This document shows positions 24,020-35,137 of a stretch of 35,948 bases of DNA, one piece after another. A model generated the notes under the pieces. It was not told the DNA's origin. It ran no database searches and saw nothing but the letters and a program-made list of their open reading frames with translations. This stretch comes from Parachlorella kessleri. Its lineage: Eukaryota > Chlorophyta > Trebouxiophyceae > Chlorellales > Chlorellaceae. The stretch is taken from contig BBXU01002498.1 of the NCBI GenBank assembly GCA_001598975.1, forward strand, positions 1 to 35,948, written 5' to 3'. Every line of letters begins with the position of its first letter. Positions within the stretch are counted from its first letter, which is position 1. The position numbers and the translations under genes are program-made.

Positions 24020-25820
24020 ATGGAACGACTTCCGAGCATTGGTTTGGGCGGCTTGGATATAGGGGCGTCTTCTTCAGCATCTCCGACATCTGATGCATCG
24101 ATCCTTGACTGCCCCGATGCCTTGCTCACCTTGATTCTGGCCAGGCTGCCTCTGACAGGGCTCTTTGCCGCCAGCTCGACTTGCAACAGGCTTTATGACC
24201 TGGCTTTGCCCCTATACGGGGAGCACCTGCAGCGCCTGCAAGAGCAGGCAGCTGCAGCCAAAGAGGCCTCGGGCGCCACTTCCAGAAGGTCTGCTGGCCA
24301 CAGTGTTGGAAGCACCTGCTCAGCAGCTGTGTCACCAGACATATGCCTGAGGGCAACCAGGGCTGGCCTGCGGCAGCAGCGTGCCGCTTGTGGGCAGTAT
24401 CTCAAGCTGGCTTGCACCCACTGTGGGACGATTCCCAAGGGCCACAAAGCCAAGGCGCATCCTGTGAACGAGAACTTCCGGTGAGCGTCTGCGTGTTATT
24501 CTTCCACAGCATGCTGTGCTCTGGGGGAGCCATGGAGCAAGCTTGCCCTCCTGTAGCTGCTTCCCACATCCTAGATTTGGTGGATGCTTGAAATGCTATG
24601 GCCACTCTGAATTCCGTAGAGTTCATCTCTTGAGCTTGGTCAGCTATTGCCGAAGCCTGATGATGCTATACCGTTGCTTAATAGTCGCAGGACTAAGCCA
24701 GAGAGGGTGCCAGCCTTGTGTAGTGTCTCGCGTGCCACGCTCAGAGGTCGCTTGCTGTGTGGCGGATAGTGATAAGGCAACATGCCAGCGGCTTCGCTGC
24801 ATGCGGTGCAGTTTGTGCCGCCAGTGTGCCAAGCTGGAGGACTACAAGATGATCACGCTGGACAATGCCATGGAGACGTGAGTGTCCTTTTTGTGGTTAG
24901 TGGTGGTGTACATCTTTCCTGAGCACGGTTTGGACCTTCCCTGTTCCGTGGCATGAAGCACGTGTATGAGGGTGACACGGGCTGGGCCAAGTAGCGGTGG
25001 CAGACTTGATAGCTGTGGGGTTGGCATCTTCCTGCCCGACCTAATCATACATGAACCCACAGATTAGTTTGCAGCTTGTGACCAGCCTGCCCGCAAGTTC
25101 CAGGGATCCGAACCTCCGATCTGGACAACTCGGAGCCCCCATATAATGCCCTGCTGCAAGGGATGGGTGAACCCCTTTGTCTGCTCCTGTAGGCATAGGT
25201 TCCTTTGAGCTTCGTTTGAGCTTGAATCTGTCTCAGCAGCCCAACTGCCAAGGGCACCTGCTGCAAGTGCACTGCTAGCTCTGTGTGGCTGTGCAGATAT
25301 GGCCTGCTCAAAACCGACTTGCGCCGGCTGCCCCAGTTCCGCGAGACCAAGAAAATGCCCGGAAAAGGGGGGTCGTCCCGCTGGAAGACTTACTCCTGGT
25401 ATTGCCTGCAGGTGCACCTCACCCTTTGTATAGCTTGTTGCACGCGGGGCAGGCTAGTGTTGCTAGTAGTTCTACCGGGCACTGCTTGTAGCGGCAGGTA
25501 TTGCTGTTGGTGACAATGAGGTGACAATGTCTCTCTGTGCAAGCTAGCGTCTCGCCAGCCGGCGAGTGCATGGCACCCGTTGGCTTTCATTGTTACTGCC
25601 CAGCATTCATCACCCCGTGCAAAACAGCCAGGCTGTAGGTGTTGCACTTATGCAGGGAGGATTGCAGGAGAGGAAGGACAAATATACAAGGAAGCGCTGG
25701 TGCTGCGGTTGTCCTAGGGCTGCTCACATACTGGCTGTGCAGGATGTTGAGAGGCGAGCAGAGGAGCTGTTTGGGGAGGGCTTCCGTGACCGCGCTGATC
25801 TTCTGGCACATGAGGATTGA
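24020..25820 (+). CDS. F-box protein with an XPA-like (nucleotide-excision-repair) zinc and DNA-binding domain, 5 exons
   Basis: Exons: 24020-24480, 24575-24615, 24691-24877, 25297-25411 and 25743-25820. Phases agree and give about 293 residues. Residues about 33-75 form an F-box (LDCPDALLTLILARLPLTGL then a STCNRLYDLALPLYG-type end), the motif that binds SKP1 in SCF ubiquitin ligases. After an Ala/Gln/Ser-rich linker come Cys pairs (LACTHC, CLKC, CQPC). The C-terminal third, CRQCAKLEDYKMITLDNAME then TYGLLKTDLRRLP and SSRWKTYSWYCLQDVERRA, follows the XPA pattern: Cys pair, KhIT..eA...YhLK..DL, W....LYL..Q....a...fG. XPA recognises damaged DNA with RPA in excision repair. A ligase adaptor acting at damaged DNA is an inference. 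Exon 2-3 edges are the least certain part. TGTAA lies at 26225-26229. Confidence 0.75.
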
Positions 25821-26917
25821 CGAGAGGGCACAGAGTGGGTTTCACCCGGCGACAACGTGGTGGACAGCAGGTAGGGCACCAGCTGATCACGCCAACTTTC
25901 ACTGGGGTTCAGGAGCGACTTACCTGCCTGATAATGTTGCAGCCTCTGTCCGCCTCCCTGGCTGCCAGCCGTGAGCCAATCAACATCCCAGACTTGAGAT
26001 AGTGAAATGGAGTGCAGGTTGAGAATGGTTTTTGGTGACGTCAGAGCGGACTGGCTGCGTTGCTGGCGGCACATGCCTGATGCTGTTCTGCATGATGGTG
26101 CTACGCCTTCTCACGCTTCTTTTACAGGGAAGACACAGTGGCCACCTGTGCAATTTGCCCTTTGGCACATTTCACGCCTGAGTTGGTAATGGTGGCTGGC
26201 GGAGCCCGCAGATTTGTTTATGGTTGTAAGTTGTGTGAGTTGTGGCTGGAATGACCTGCGTCAGGGTGCGTAGAAGGGATGCTGGTGGGGTGCCTAAGCC
26301 AGAAAATCTTATTCAGATTACCTGGTACAGCTCACACGTCATGCAAGTAGACAGGGTAAACAGCTGGAACCGACAGGGCGTCATGCAAGGTTTGCTCTGC
26401 AGCCATTGTGGTGGCCATAGCGCGGACCTGATGTTACTAGTAAAGGTGGCAGGTGGTGCAGAGAGTGATAGGTGAACTGCACGTACAGGGCTGGATGTAG
26501 ATGTTATGGTGTGTGACTGGTCAGGGCTGCATGGCGGTTGTAAGCATGGTTGCAAGGCTTATAGGGAAGAAGTGCACGTGACAGGAAGGGGTAAGACAGC
26601 AGAAGCACAGAAGGCTGCCTTTGACTGATCAGGGTTACGCGATCAGGAGTAAGGCGCCTCTGCTTAATCAGTCTTCCCCTGGGTAGCCCACTGTAATGCT
26701 GTACCAGCACGTTACTTAGGCTTATGGAGGTCCAAAGGCGTCGGTGATGCCCGCATTGTAGCTTGTGCTTGTAACAGAGCCAGAGGACTTGTATATCCTC
26801 CGATAAGCAATTAAAAGCTGTGCTCCTCTCTGCTGTAGCTTGTGCTGTAGCATTCCTGGTCCTCTTCTTCGCTGTTGGTTTCGGGCGCTCTGCTGCAGCA
26901 GAGATATATTTGCAGCA
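25821..26917. other. Intergenic region, no gene supported
   Basis: This contains the 3' flank of the F-box/XPA gene, with TGTAA at 26225-26229. Short open stretches exist on both strands, but none shows splice support, family similarity or a credible start. Confidence 0.5.
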
Positions 26918-27561
26918 ATGCCTGGGTTGGAGAACACCTCAGCCAACACACAGCCCAGGCCGTCACTGCGCACCAGCAGCAGGCCAAAGAAGCAGAAAGT
27001 TGATGATCAGTTCATCCAATTTGTTCCTGTAGCTCTCAGCACCCGTAAACATGGTGGTGGCAGGAAGCCAGGCCAGAAGGTAAGCTGTCAACGCTGATAG
27101 CAGGCACGTGGTGCATATGCAATCTTGGAGTTTGTTGGTGTTCACTTAGTTATCTGTCTTCCCAGGACTCCAAACCTCGCAAGCGGCCGGGCAAGTCACG
27201 CAGCACTCTCCACTTTGCTGTTGAAGCACGGCCCTCATCAGCTGCTGCTGCCCTGCAACCGGAGCCCACGTCTGCCTCTTCACCTGCCACACAACAAGGC
27301 ACATCTGTCCCCGCCGTGCCAGCATCCCTAGCACCAAACAATCCACCTAGCCAGGGCGAAATGCTGCAGCTGTACTTTACAGGGCTGCAGAAGCGTGTTG
27401 CAGAGTATAACGAGAAGTGGGAGGAAAAGTTCCCCGCTTGGCAGAAGCTGGCCTCAGCCCAGCAGCAGCGAGACGTGCATGCAGCCTTGGCGCCATACCT
27501 GCATGCCCAGCCAGCCAGCCCGTGGCCAGGGGCCCAGCAGCGCAACACCGAACTTCACTGA
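26918..27561 (+). CDS. Basic low-complexity protein of unknown function, 2 exons
   Basis: The ATG at 26918 opens exon 1 (26918-27079). A GTAAGC donor and CCCAG acceptor join it in phase 0 to exon 2 (27166-27561, TGA), giving 185 residues. The N-terminal half is basic, with PKKQKVDD (nuclear-signal-like), HGGGRKPGQK and SKPRKRPGKS (AT-hook-like clusters). The middle is rich in Ala, Pro and Ser. Near the end there is an amphipathic, Trp-containing stretch, LQKRVAEYNEKWEEKFPAW. I recognise no domain. Sequence after the stop still looks coding but is broken (27562-27852), so this may be the surviving front of a longer, decaying gene, possibly from a mobile element. Confidence 0.5.
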
Positions 27562-27852
27562 CCGGCGCATGCAAGCGTGTGGCAGCAGCAGGAAAGGCAG
27601 CAAACAGCGACCTACAGGATCTGCTTGCCCACGCTTCCGCACGCTTGAGTAACAGGCAGCATTTGTGGCTGATGCCCAGGATGTGTTGCTGCCCCACCTA
27701 GAGGCCGGGAGGCAGGCAGCCATATGAGATGGACTTTCTGCAGAGGAGGCACTGGCAGCTCTTGTGGAGGTTGGCCTATCCCATCTAGACCACAAGCTGT
27801 TGGTAAAGCATCGTCAAGCCTTCCTGCCACTGTTCCGCGTTGCTCGCAGCTG
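27562..27852 (+). pseudogene. Possible decayed continuation of the 26918 gene
   Basis: Past the TGA the sequence keeps a coding character but changes frame. One frame reads KRVAAAGKAANSDLQDLLAH. The next reads FVADAQDVLLPHLEAGRQA, then TGA, then DGLSAEEALAALVEVGLSHL and HKLLVKHRQAFLPLFRVARS before a final TGA at 27850-27852. Two in-frame stops and a frame change mean it cannot be translated as it stands. It could be a decayed gene end, an assembly error, or a 3' UTR that looks coding by chance. Confidence 0.35.
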
Positions 27853-28911
27853 ATATACTATGCGTCTCATGGCACCATCATTTAGTCATAGCCTTCGACT
27901 CACTTCAGTCGTTCCTGCCCGAATATCACATGAGTCAGCCAGCGTTTGGGAATCGCAGCCAAAGTGTGTGGCTGGTGCATTGGTAGTGCAACTGCCAGGG
28001 CTGCATGATTTCACGGCATGCTCGTGACACTGCAGACTATGATGCTCCAATTACACGCACTGTGCTCACAAGCCTGCAGACGCTGCCTACGCTTTGATAA
28101 TGCAGCGACTCCTCCTGGTAGACTCATATGACACCATAGGGCACAGTAGCTGACACACCCACAATGCACACTACACCGCTCGCACGGACCGCTGCTGCCG
28201 CACAGCACCACGAGCTCTCACACAATGGGTCCACATGTGACGAGAGAGAGACAGAAGCCGGAAGAAGTACTGATATAGAATCAAAATTGCTCTGCAGTTC
28301 CCAGCTCTATACTAGCCGTGTGATCCACATATGAACATATGCCGCTGCACAGCCTTTCAGGGCAGGCCATGCCTCCTCCCTAGACCAGCTCAGCACGCGC
28401 CACCATTAGGCCCAGGCTCAATAGCAAGTAGCCTCTATGTGTGCAGTGCTGCAACAGCTGTAGCGGCTGCATCCAGCAAACTGCCAAGCACCACATCATG
28501 GCGCACCGTCGAACCACAAAGAATCACAACCCTTAATGCAGATCTACTTACACTCTTGGCCCTTGCACTCTTGGCCCTAGCTCCACAGCTGCATGTACCC
28601 TTGATTCAACGGGCGCGCACGTACTCACGAAAAGGCCATAAAAATACTCCAGCAGTACTTACATCTCCTATCCACCACGACCGCTTACGGCCACAGATTG
28701 TGCGTACCGCACCTGCCCGCTGACGACTCAAAAGACACTGGACCGCGCTGGGTCGCACTCAACACACACAGGTGGTTGCGCTCTGAGGTGGAGCACCGCC
28801 AGGCAGGTATAACAAGAGACCATGGCGTCACCTGCCCCTGCCTCCCACGGGCCTGCCTTTCATCAAGCTTGGCCAAGGGAGGTAGAGAAGGCGGCGGGCC
28901 AGCTGGCCGGC
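27853..28911. other. Intergenic region and kinase 3' flank
   Basis: There is no supported exon. TTACA at 28659-28663 and 28548-28552 (TGTAA on the minus strand, about 250 and 360 bases past the kinase stop) are candidate polyadenylation signals for the kinase gene. Confidence 0.5.
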
Positions 28912-31900
28912 CTAGCCGTCCCTTCGCATACTGCCGCTGGCGCGCATGCGCGCGAAAAGCCCGCCGCGCGGCTGCTGCGCCTGCTGTGCTGGCTGCTGCG
29001 CTGCGGCCTGCTGCTCTGCTGGCAGTGCCTGGTCCAGGCTGCTGCGAGGGCCCCTCTCCTGCTGCCGGTACACTTCCACCAGCTCATCAAACTTGGCTTT
29101 GAGCTGCAAAGAGAAAGGGGTCAAAAGGGGAGGTGAGCACCCAGGCGACGAAGTGCCTGACATGGTCTTGCTGCAGAACCACAACGCCAAGACCACGCAT
29201 GGGAATCCCGCTGCCAGCGGAGCCTTGTGATGTGCACAGATATAGGGTCACGCTGTCACAAGCCTACCTGCTCAAAGGACGGCCGTGCATTGGGGTCCCG
29301 CTGCCAGCAGAGCCTCATGATGTCTGAGAGGGGTGGAGGGCAGTTGGAGGGCACTGGAGGCCGCAGACCCTTCTGCACCACCCCGACCGCCGCCTGCAGA
29401 AGCAGCACCCATGGCACTCTGGGTTCACCTCATCACAGCTTCAACGCGAAGCCTATGTACGGCAGTTAGGCGGCGGGGGTCATAGCACCTTTGACCACCC
29501 CGCCTGCTGCCTATAACAGTGACATAAGCCCACATTGATGGGCCATGGTGGGTGTCATCAGGTGTTACTCAACACGGCCCGGGAGGGTGCACAGGTCCCC
29601 CTTGTGTCCATAGCAAACCCTTGCCCGCATGGGGCACTACCCAAACTACGGTACGCACAAACACTAGGACGGGCATTATTAACGGGCCCGCGTGGCATAC
29701 AAGTAATAACAAAAACGTCCCACAGCAGGCCTGCTTTGGCCAGGGGCACAGCGCAGCAGCTGCACGCTGGCAGAGGTCATAAACATAGAGTTCAATATCT
29801 CCTAAGGAGACAGAAGAAATATATTAAGCAACTGGATATGGGAAGGGCTGACCAAACCTGACTTCCAGCGACATGGAGGCCACTTGTTGCTGCGAACCGC
29901 ACCTGGAGGGGCGTCATGTCCGAGTATGGGATCTTGCCGGTGAGCAGCTCCCACAACAGGATCCTGTGCAGGGCGAGGCAGGTGGATCCACCGTGAGGGC
30001 TGGGCCAAGGGCAGCATACAAGCCCGGCCGACAGCACACGTGCGCAAAGGGGAGGGGCTTGGCAGGGGGACACTGCCAGTAAGGGAGGCACACTGTGGTC
30101 CAGTGTGCCTCCCTTGCAGGGCTTTTCAGTGGAGGACTGGTTTGATGGACACCCCTTCTGCCAAGCTTTCCGCTGACAGAGGACTTAAGGGCACCCTTGA
30201 CCCACACAGCGAAACAGCTGCGGGTCTTTAATCCGGAAGCACTAAGCAACCCTCCAATGCTTAGCACTGAGCTGTCTCAACCCCTCTCATCAACCACACC
30301 CGACTTACCCGAAGGAAAACACATCCGCCTTCTCTCGGTAGGGGTTGTGCTCGATCACCTCGGGAGCCATCCACCTAAAAAAGCATGGAAGAATCAGTTG
30401 CAATCATGACCTAGTTTCTCCACCTAGCCAAAGTCATCAGTGCACTATGCACACCACCCAGTCAGACTCCTAGCTGGAAAAGCAAGATCCCCAACCAAAC
30501 ATGGCATAATTCCCACGCTGCAGATGCTAGATTCCGTACCTGTAGGTGCCTGTCTCTGCTGTCATGATGCCGCCCGTGTCCATGACCCGCGCCACGCCAA
30601 AGTCGGCGATCTTCACCGTGCCCGTGTCGTCCAGCAGCAGGTTGGCCGCCTGCAGCAACGACCTGGCACTCATCACAAAACATAATTCGGAAGACCTAGA
30701 CATGCCACCCTCGTCCAACAGAGCTGGCTGGGGCCAGAGGTGATAGATAGGCCTTCCTACCGCTAGACTCTCACGCCAGCATCGCTCTCACCACCAAGGC
30801 AATGATGCCCTAGCAGCTTGACTCGGCAGCACGGAGCAGATCACTTGTGTGAACCTCTGGACATAGCCACGACAGGGCATGACTGCCCCTAGGTTTGCAT
30901 CCAGCTGGGCGTTAGGGGACCCACCTTCAGGTCTCGATGCACAATCTTCCGCTTGTGCAAGTAGTCCATGCCTCGGCACACCTCCAGCCCAATCTTCAGG
31001 ATGGAGCTTATCCGCAGCGGGCCGGCCTGCAGCCACACAAGCGAGGGCACGGGGGAGTTCAAGCCGAGCCAGCTGCTTTCAGGGTGACTGTCTTGTAAGA
31101 CCTGTGCCAGCATATGCATGCCGGCGTAGGCTCGTGTCCTGGTGCCTGTTATGAGATTTCACGCAGAAATTGCAGCTGCTCCAATCCACTGTGAAAGTGG
31201 CCACGAAGCTAGGGTGCAAAATACGTTCCAATATAGCCTTCACAGCCAGAGGCTCCCCCGGTAGGCTCCTTCCGAGCATACGCCAGCTAGGCGCCACTGT
31301 TCCATTAACCCCCCCTACCCCCCCCCCCCCCAGTGAGTGGTATATATACCCCTGCTCCCGCTGCACCACAACCAACAGATGGGGGCCAATACGTAACAAT
31401 CCCGTAACCCACCTTGCGGATGTAGTCGTAGACTGAGCCGCCTGGCATGTACTCGAACACGATGCACAGGTTGGGCTTCTGGGTGCAGGCGCCAATAAAC
31501 TGTACCACGTTGCGGTGCCGGACCTTGCGCATGATTGCCACCTCCTGCAGGGCATGGAGTTAGTCAAAGGTTGGTACAATGTGTCGCATCACGATGCCAC
31601 TCAGCTTGCTGCACGCTGTGCCGCTGGGCAGCTTGCCACGCAACTGTGCAGGGCTGGGCGCACAGCATCGGCACACGCACACAAGTGCATGGGACGCTCA
31701 CGCAGGTCAGCTGAATCAGTCTCCCTGCTGGCCTGCTCACGCCCCACTACTGTGCCATGAGTCATTGGGCTTCGCAACCAAACGTGCCGCTGGTGCGCCT
31801 AGCAGTGGCTGGGCGTACAGCCTCTCAACTACAGTGCCATGCCCTCAGCACCCCCCACCTGCAGGAACTCCTGGTACTGCTGCGAGTCGGAGTAGACGTT

Positions 31901-34900
31901 CCGCAGGATCTTGATGGCCACGTCCTGCCCGCAGTACACGCCACGGAACAAGTCACCAAAGGCGCCCGACGCAATCTTCTCATGGAAGATGATGTCTGCG
32001 GGGTCCAGCTCCCAGTCGTCTGTGGGACCGCCGGCAGCTGCGTTTGCCACGGCCTGCGTGCGCAAGAGGCGAGAGCGGAGGTGAGTTTGGCAGCCAGGAG
32101 GCTCAGGAGGTGTGAGGACAGGGTGGGCAGCTCCATCCCCCAGCCCAGTTGTTTGCCAGGCAAGACGCAGCCATGGTGCGCGGGATGGGCAAACGCTACA
32201 TCTAGCAAACAGGATTGCCTGTCCCCGGCCTGAGCCACACAGTATCTCACCACCAGCCCAGCGTGTATCATGCTGCACACTACAATGTGCTCAGGATGCG
32301 GCTCTCCATGGAGGCATGATTGTTCCCGCCACCTTCCACGCAGCATTTAGCATCCCACCCCCTGCCATGCTGCCTTTGAGCATACGCAGCCCACACCTAA
32401 ACCGTAAACGCACAGCCCCTTCCCGGCTGCCACCTCCCTGCTTTTCAACACAAACAGGCAGCCCTTCTACACCCGTGCACTGATGATGCGCCCGCCTCAT
32501 ACCCCGCCTGACCCCATACCCCCGTACCTAGTCCGGGGCATGCAGTGCGCCCCCCCACACTGCCCAGCAGCCGTCCCTGTATAGGACATGCTAATCCACC
32601 ACCCGCCACTCAACACCACATAGACTCCCCTGTTGACCCGAAACCCTACACCAAAACACCCAACAGCAACCCAAAACCCAGCTCTCCTGCCGCGCTCACC
32701 GCCTGCACTTCCGCCAGGTCTTCCTTGGGCACACGCAGCTCCAGCGACCCCGCCGTCTCGGGCCGCGCGGCCACGCCGGCCACGCCGCCGCCCTGCGGCG
32801 ACCCGGCGGCGGCGGAGCCGCTGCCGTGCGTGCCCAGCGTGGGCGGCGGCAGCTCCTGCAGCCGGCGGGACAGCACGTCCTCCAGCTCCTCCGTGCCCTG
32901 CAAGTTGTGCAAGGACTAGATGATTGGTGAGAGCACAGAGCATGCCCGCTTTGGGCAGAAGGGACAGCACGTCCTCCGGCTCCTCGGTGCCCTACAAATA
33001 GTTGCAAGAATCAATAAGTTGGTGAGCTGGAAGAGCATGCACCGTGTGGGCGGCGGGACACCAGGCCTTTCAATGCGGGTCAGCAGAGGTTGCCCCATGC
33101 AGCATACAGACCAGGGCGGGCTGGACGATAGGACAGGCAATAAGGACTCACCCCGCCTGTCCAGCCGTTGATGACAAACACGTCCAGCACAAACTTATCC
33201 TTCGTGTTGAACGCATGAGCCTCGCAGATGTTTAAGCCCAGGTCCCCCTGCGGCCAGAGCAGAACACCAAATCCATCCGCGTTTGTTTATTATATTTTTT
33301 TGGCAAGACCTCGCAGATGTTGAGGCCAAGGTCCCCCTGCAGCCGGAGCAGGACACCAAACCCAGGCATTTGTTTATTAGATATTTTTGCCAGGGCCCTC
33401 GCAGATGTTGAGGCCAAGGTCCCCCTGCAGCCGGAGCGGGACACCAAATCCTTGCTGAAATCCTTGCTGTAGCTACTTGGTTGGTCCACGGCCTTGGACA
33501 TGTCTGCAGCCTGTCCCTCTGCCGGCCTCCCCACCCCATTCAAGGCACAAAATCCTGCTACATAACAGGTTCCAAGCTGCACTCTTGACCCGCCGTGTAC
33601 TCTTCAGCACATACTAGCATACGTCCCACGCCCCAGGTCCCATGAGAATCTCACAAAGCCTGTGCACCTACCAGCGACTCCGAGAGCCTGCTGAGCAGCT
33701 TGGGCTGGTCTATGGACGCAATGGTGACCTCATAGAAAGTCGTGGCCGCCTGGGATAGCCGCCGGGTGGCGCCCTGCGCCTCCAGCTTCTCCTCTGCCTC
33801 TAAAACTAACGCCTGCAAGGAGACACAGCCCACGACAATGGAGAAGATTGGGGCTGTGACATCATCATGATGCCGCCCTGCACCTCCAGCCTCGTCTCAG
33901 CCATAAGCGCTAGCGCATGAAGAAAGAGGACGAAAATGCAACTCAGTCCCATAGTGCCGCCTCTAGCTTCCCTTCTTCTTCGAGTTGCAAGACCCTGCCA
34001 TGGCAGCAGCTGTCAACCTGCAGGCCTCATGCTGGGAGGCCCCTGCTTCAGCCGGACCCATGCATTCTGAGCAGCGACCCATCCATGACCATGCTCATCA
34101 CTGCAACCGTACGCTGCAACACCAGACAAGCAAGCGCAGCTACCACGCATCAATGGCACAGCCAGGGCACGGGCACCCTCACTCTTGCCCTCCACTACAC
34201 TACGCCAGTAGCCTGCGGCCAAGCTCACGTGGGCCAGCCCGCCGTCCAGTCCTTTCTCCTCGATAACAGCCCCATAGTGCAGTCAACCGCTACCAAACAT
34301 ACTGGCGACTATCAGGTACCCCAGCTGCCTACCTGCAAGTTGGGCGACGACCCAAACGCAGGCCGCGGCAGCGGCCGGAAGAATCTGCCCGGAGACTGCT
34401 GGATTTGCTGCACACCCTGGATGGAATGAAGAGGAGGATGTGCCGGACTGAGTCGCGCGGCAGCAGTAAGCCGCCACAGTGCAGTGTGCGCACTCGTGCC
34501 AGAGCAGCATCAACGCTCACGCAGGGCAACAGGCATCAGGGGCCCTTGCTTGACAAAGGGCAACCCCAGAAGGCTGCCAAGCAAGCGACACAAAGCACCC
34601 CCAGCATGCACGGCACACATGGCGGCGGTCAACGCGGCTGGATATCCCTGACGGCTGGCCACCGCGTGCCGGTGGCCGCCTCCCACAAAGCTGACGCACC
34701 TCTCCCAGTGGCTGCATAGTGTCCAGGCTGCCAAAGGACGGCCGCTTGGCCATGTCCGTGCCCGACACAACATCCACCGGCCGCACTTGGAAGCTGACCG
34801 CGCTGGGGTCGGCACGAGCGCTGTCCAGCAGCCGTTTGTGGTTTAGCACGTCCAAGGACGTGATGTTCACGTCCAGAGCATACCTACAGGGCCAACGAGG

Positions 34901-35137
34901 GTGTGATCAAGCGCCCAAGCGCCGCCAGGCCGGCATCAAGGCCATCACCAGCCTGCCAAAGCACATCACCAACCTTGACGGCAGGCTCTCGAAGTGCTGC
35001 CGCAGCCCCTCGGCAAAGCCAGGGGCGTCTACATCGATGTTATTCCGCTGCCTCAAGTTTTCTAGGAAGGCCTCGCACACTTCAAGCTTTGTCTGCCTCC
35101 TTCTTTGTGAGAGCGGTGGCACGCCGTTACTCGCCAT
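28912..35137 (-). CDS. ACT-domain Raf-like protein kinase (plant STY8/STY17/STY46 type), 14 exons
   Basis: Exons: 35137-34974, 34883-34700, 34416-34333, 33812-33672, 33247-33152, 32897-32700, 32053-31859, 31544-31413, 31026-30925, 30649-30540, 30374-30309, 29963-29903, 29393-29268 and 29103-28912. All phases agree and give 616 residues. The N-terminal region has RYALDVN, typical of this plant family, and FGSSPNL before the ACT domain ([20 protein letters not shown], then [17 protein letters not shown] and [10 protein letters not shown]). The kinase domain follows: Gly loop [18 protein letters not shown] with the catalytic Lys, [60 protein letters not shown] and RDPNARPSF. The tail is Gln/Ala-rich. 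Arabidopsis relatives phosphorylate chloroplast transit peptides and act in light and stress signalling; substrates here are unknown. Exons 4, 5, 6 and 13 have partial copies in flanking introns. It is clearly active by its motifs. Confidence 0.96.
29197..29330 (-). repeat. Duplicated 3' part of kinase exon 13 in intron 13
   Basis: GCATGGGAATCCCGCTGCCAGCGGAGCCTTGTGATGT (from 29197) mirrors the exon segment GCATTGGGGTCCCGCTGCCAGCAGAGCCTCATGATGT (from 29287), 90 bases apart. The exon segment encodes the [14 protein letters not shown] part of kinase subdomain XI. A weaker copy of the exon's other edge lies at about 29486-29516. Confidence 0.75.
31309..31331 (-). repeat. Poly-C/poly-G tract in kinase intron 8
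   Basis: Plus-strand runs of 7 and 14 C separated by TA give G14 and G7 on the sense strand. This is a homopolymer-prone region and may also be a site of length error. Confidence 0.6.
32867..33050 (-). repeat. Tandem duplication of the kinase exon 6 acceptor region
   Basis: GGGACAGCACGTCCTCCNGCTCCTCNGTGCC occurs at 32867 (exon 6 start) and 32961, 94 bases apart. Similarity continues into the intron (TTGGTGAG...AGAGCATGC in both). On the sense strand the copy keeps an AG acceptor (TTTGTAG) and encodes [10 protein letters not shown] against [10 protein letters not shown] in the exon. Confidence 0.8.
33221..33450 (-). repeat. Three-copy tandem array (about 88 bp) of the kinase ACT exon 5 acceptor
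   Basis: CTCGCAGATG begins copies at 33221 (true exon), 33310 and 33398, spaced 89 and 88 bases. Each copy includes an acceptor (CTGCAG or CCGCAG on the sense strand) and the exon start. The two intronic copies still encode GDLGLNICE but with CTT and CTC where the exon has CTG and TTA. After ICE the copies diverge into TTGTTTATTA-containing sequence. Confidence 0.85.
33768..33921 (-). repeat. Partial duplication of kinase exon 4 acceptor region in intron 3
   Basis: The exon stretch from 33768 (GGCGCCCTGCGCCTCCAGC...) has a diverged copy from 33872 (GCCGCCCTGCACCTCCAGC...), 104 bases apart. On the sense strand the exon reads [16 protein letters not shown] and the copy reads [14 protein letters not shown]. 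The copy lacks a good acceptor (CTAG four bases off). Confidence 0.7.

Noticed and set aside
25090..25140. tRNA-like GGTTCGGATCC on the minus strand in an F-box/XPA gene intron
   Set aside because: Stem pairing fails and no D arm or anticodon arm is visible.
26918..27561. KDZ-type transposase N-terminus
   Set aside because: Only a vague Trp-containing helix resembles it; no catalytic residues or Cys cluster were found.
28331..28723. Plus-strand open frame of 130 codons downstream of the kinase
   Set aside because: No splice support, no family, and it overlaps the kinase poly(A) region; composition is that of non-coding DNA.
32497..32970. Minus-strand open frame of 157 codons next to the kinase ACT region
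   Set aside because: It reads the GC-rich exon 6 in a wrong frame, giving only Gly/Ala/Arg repeats.
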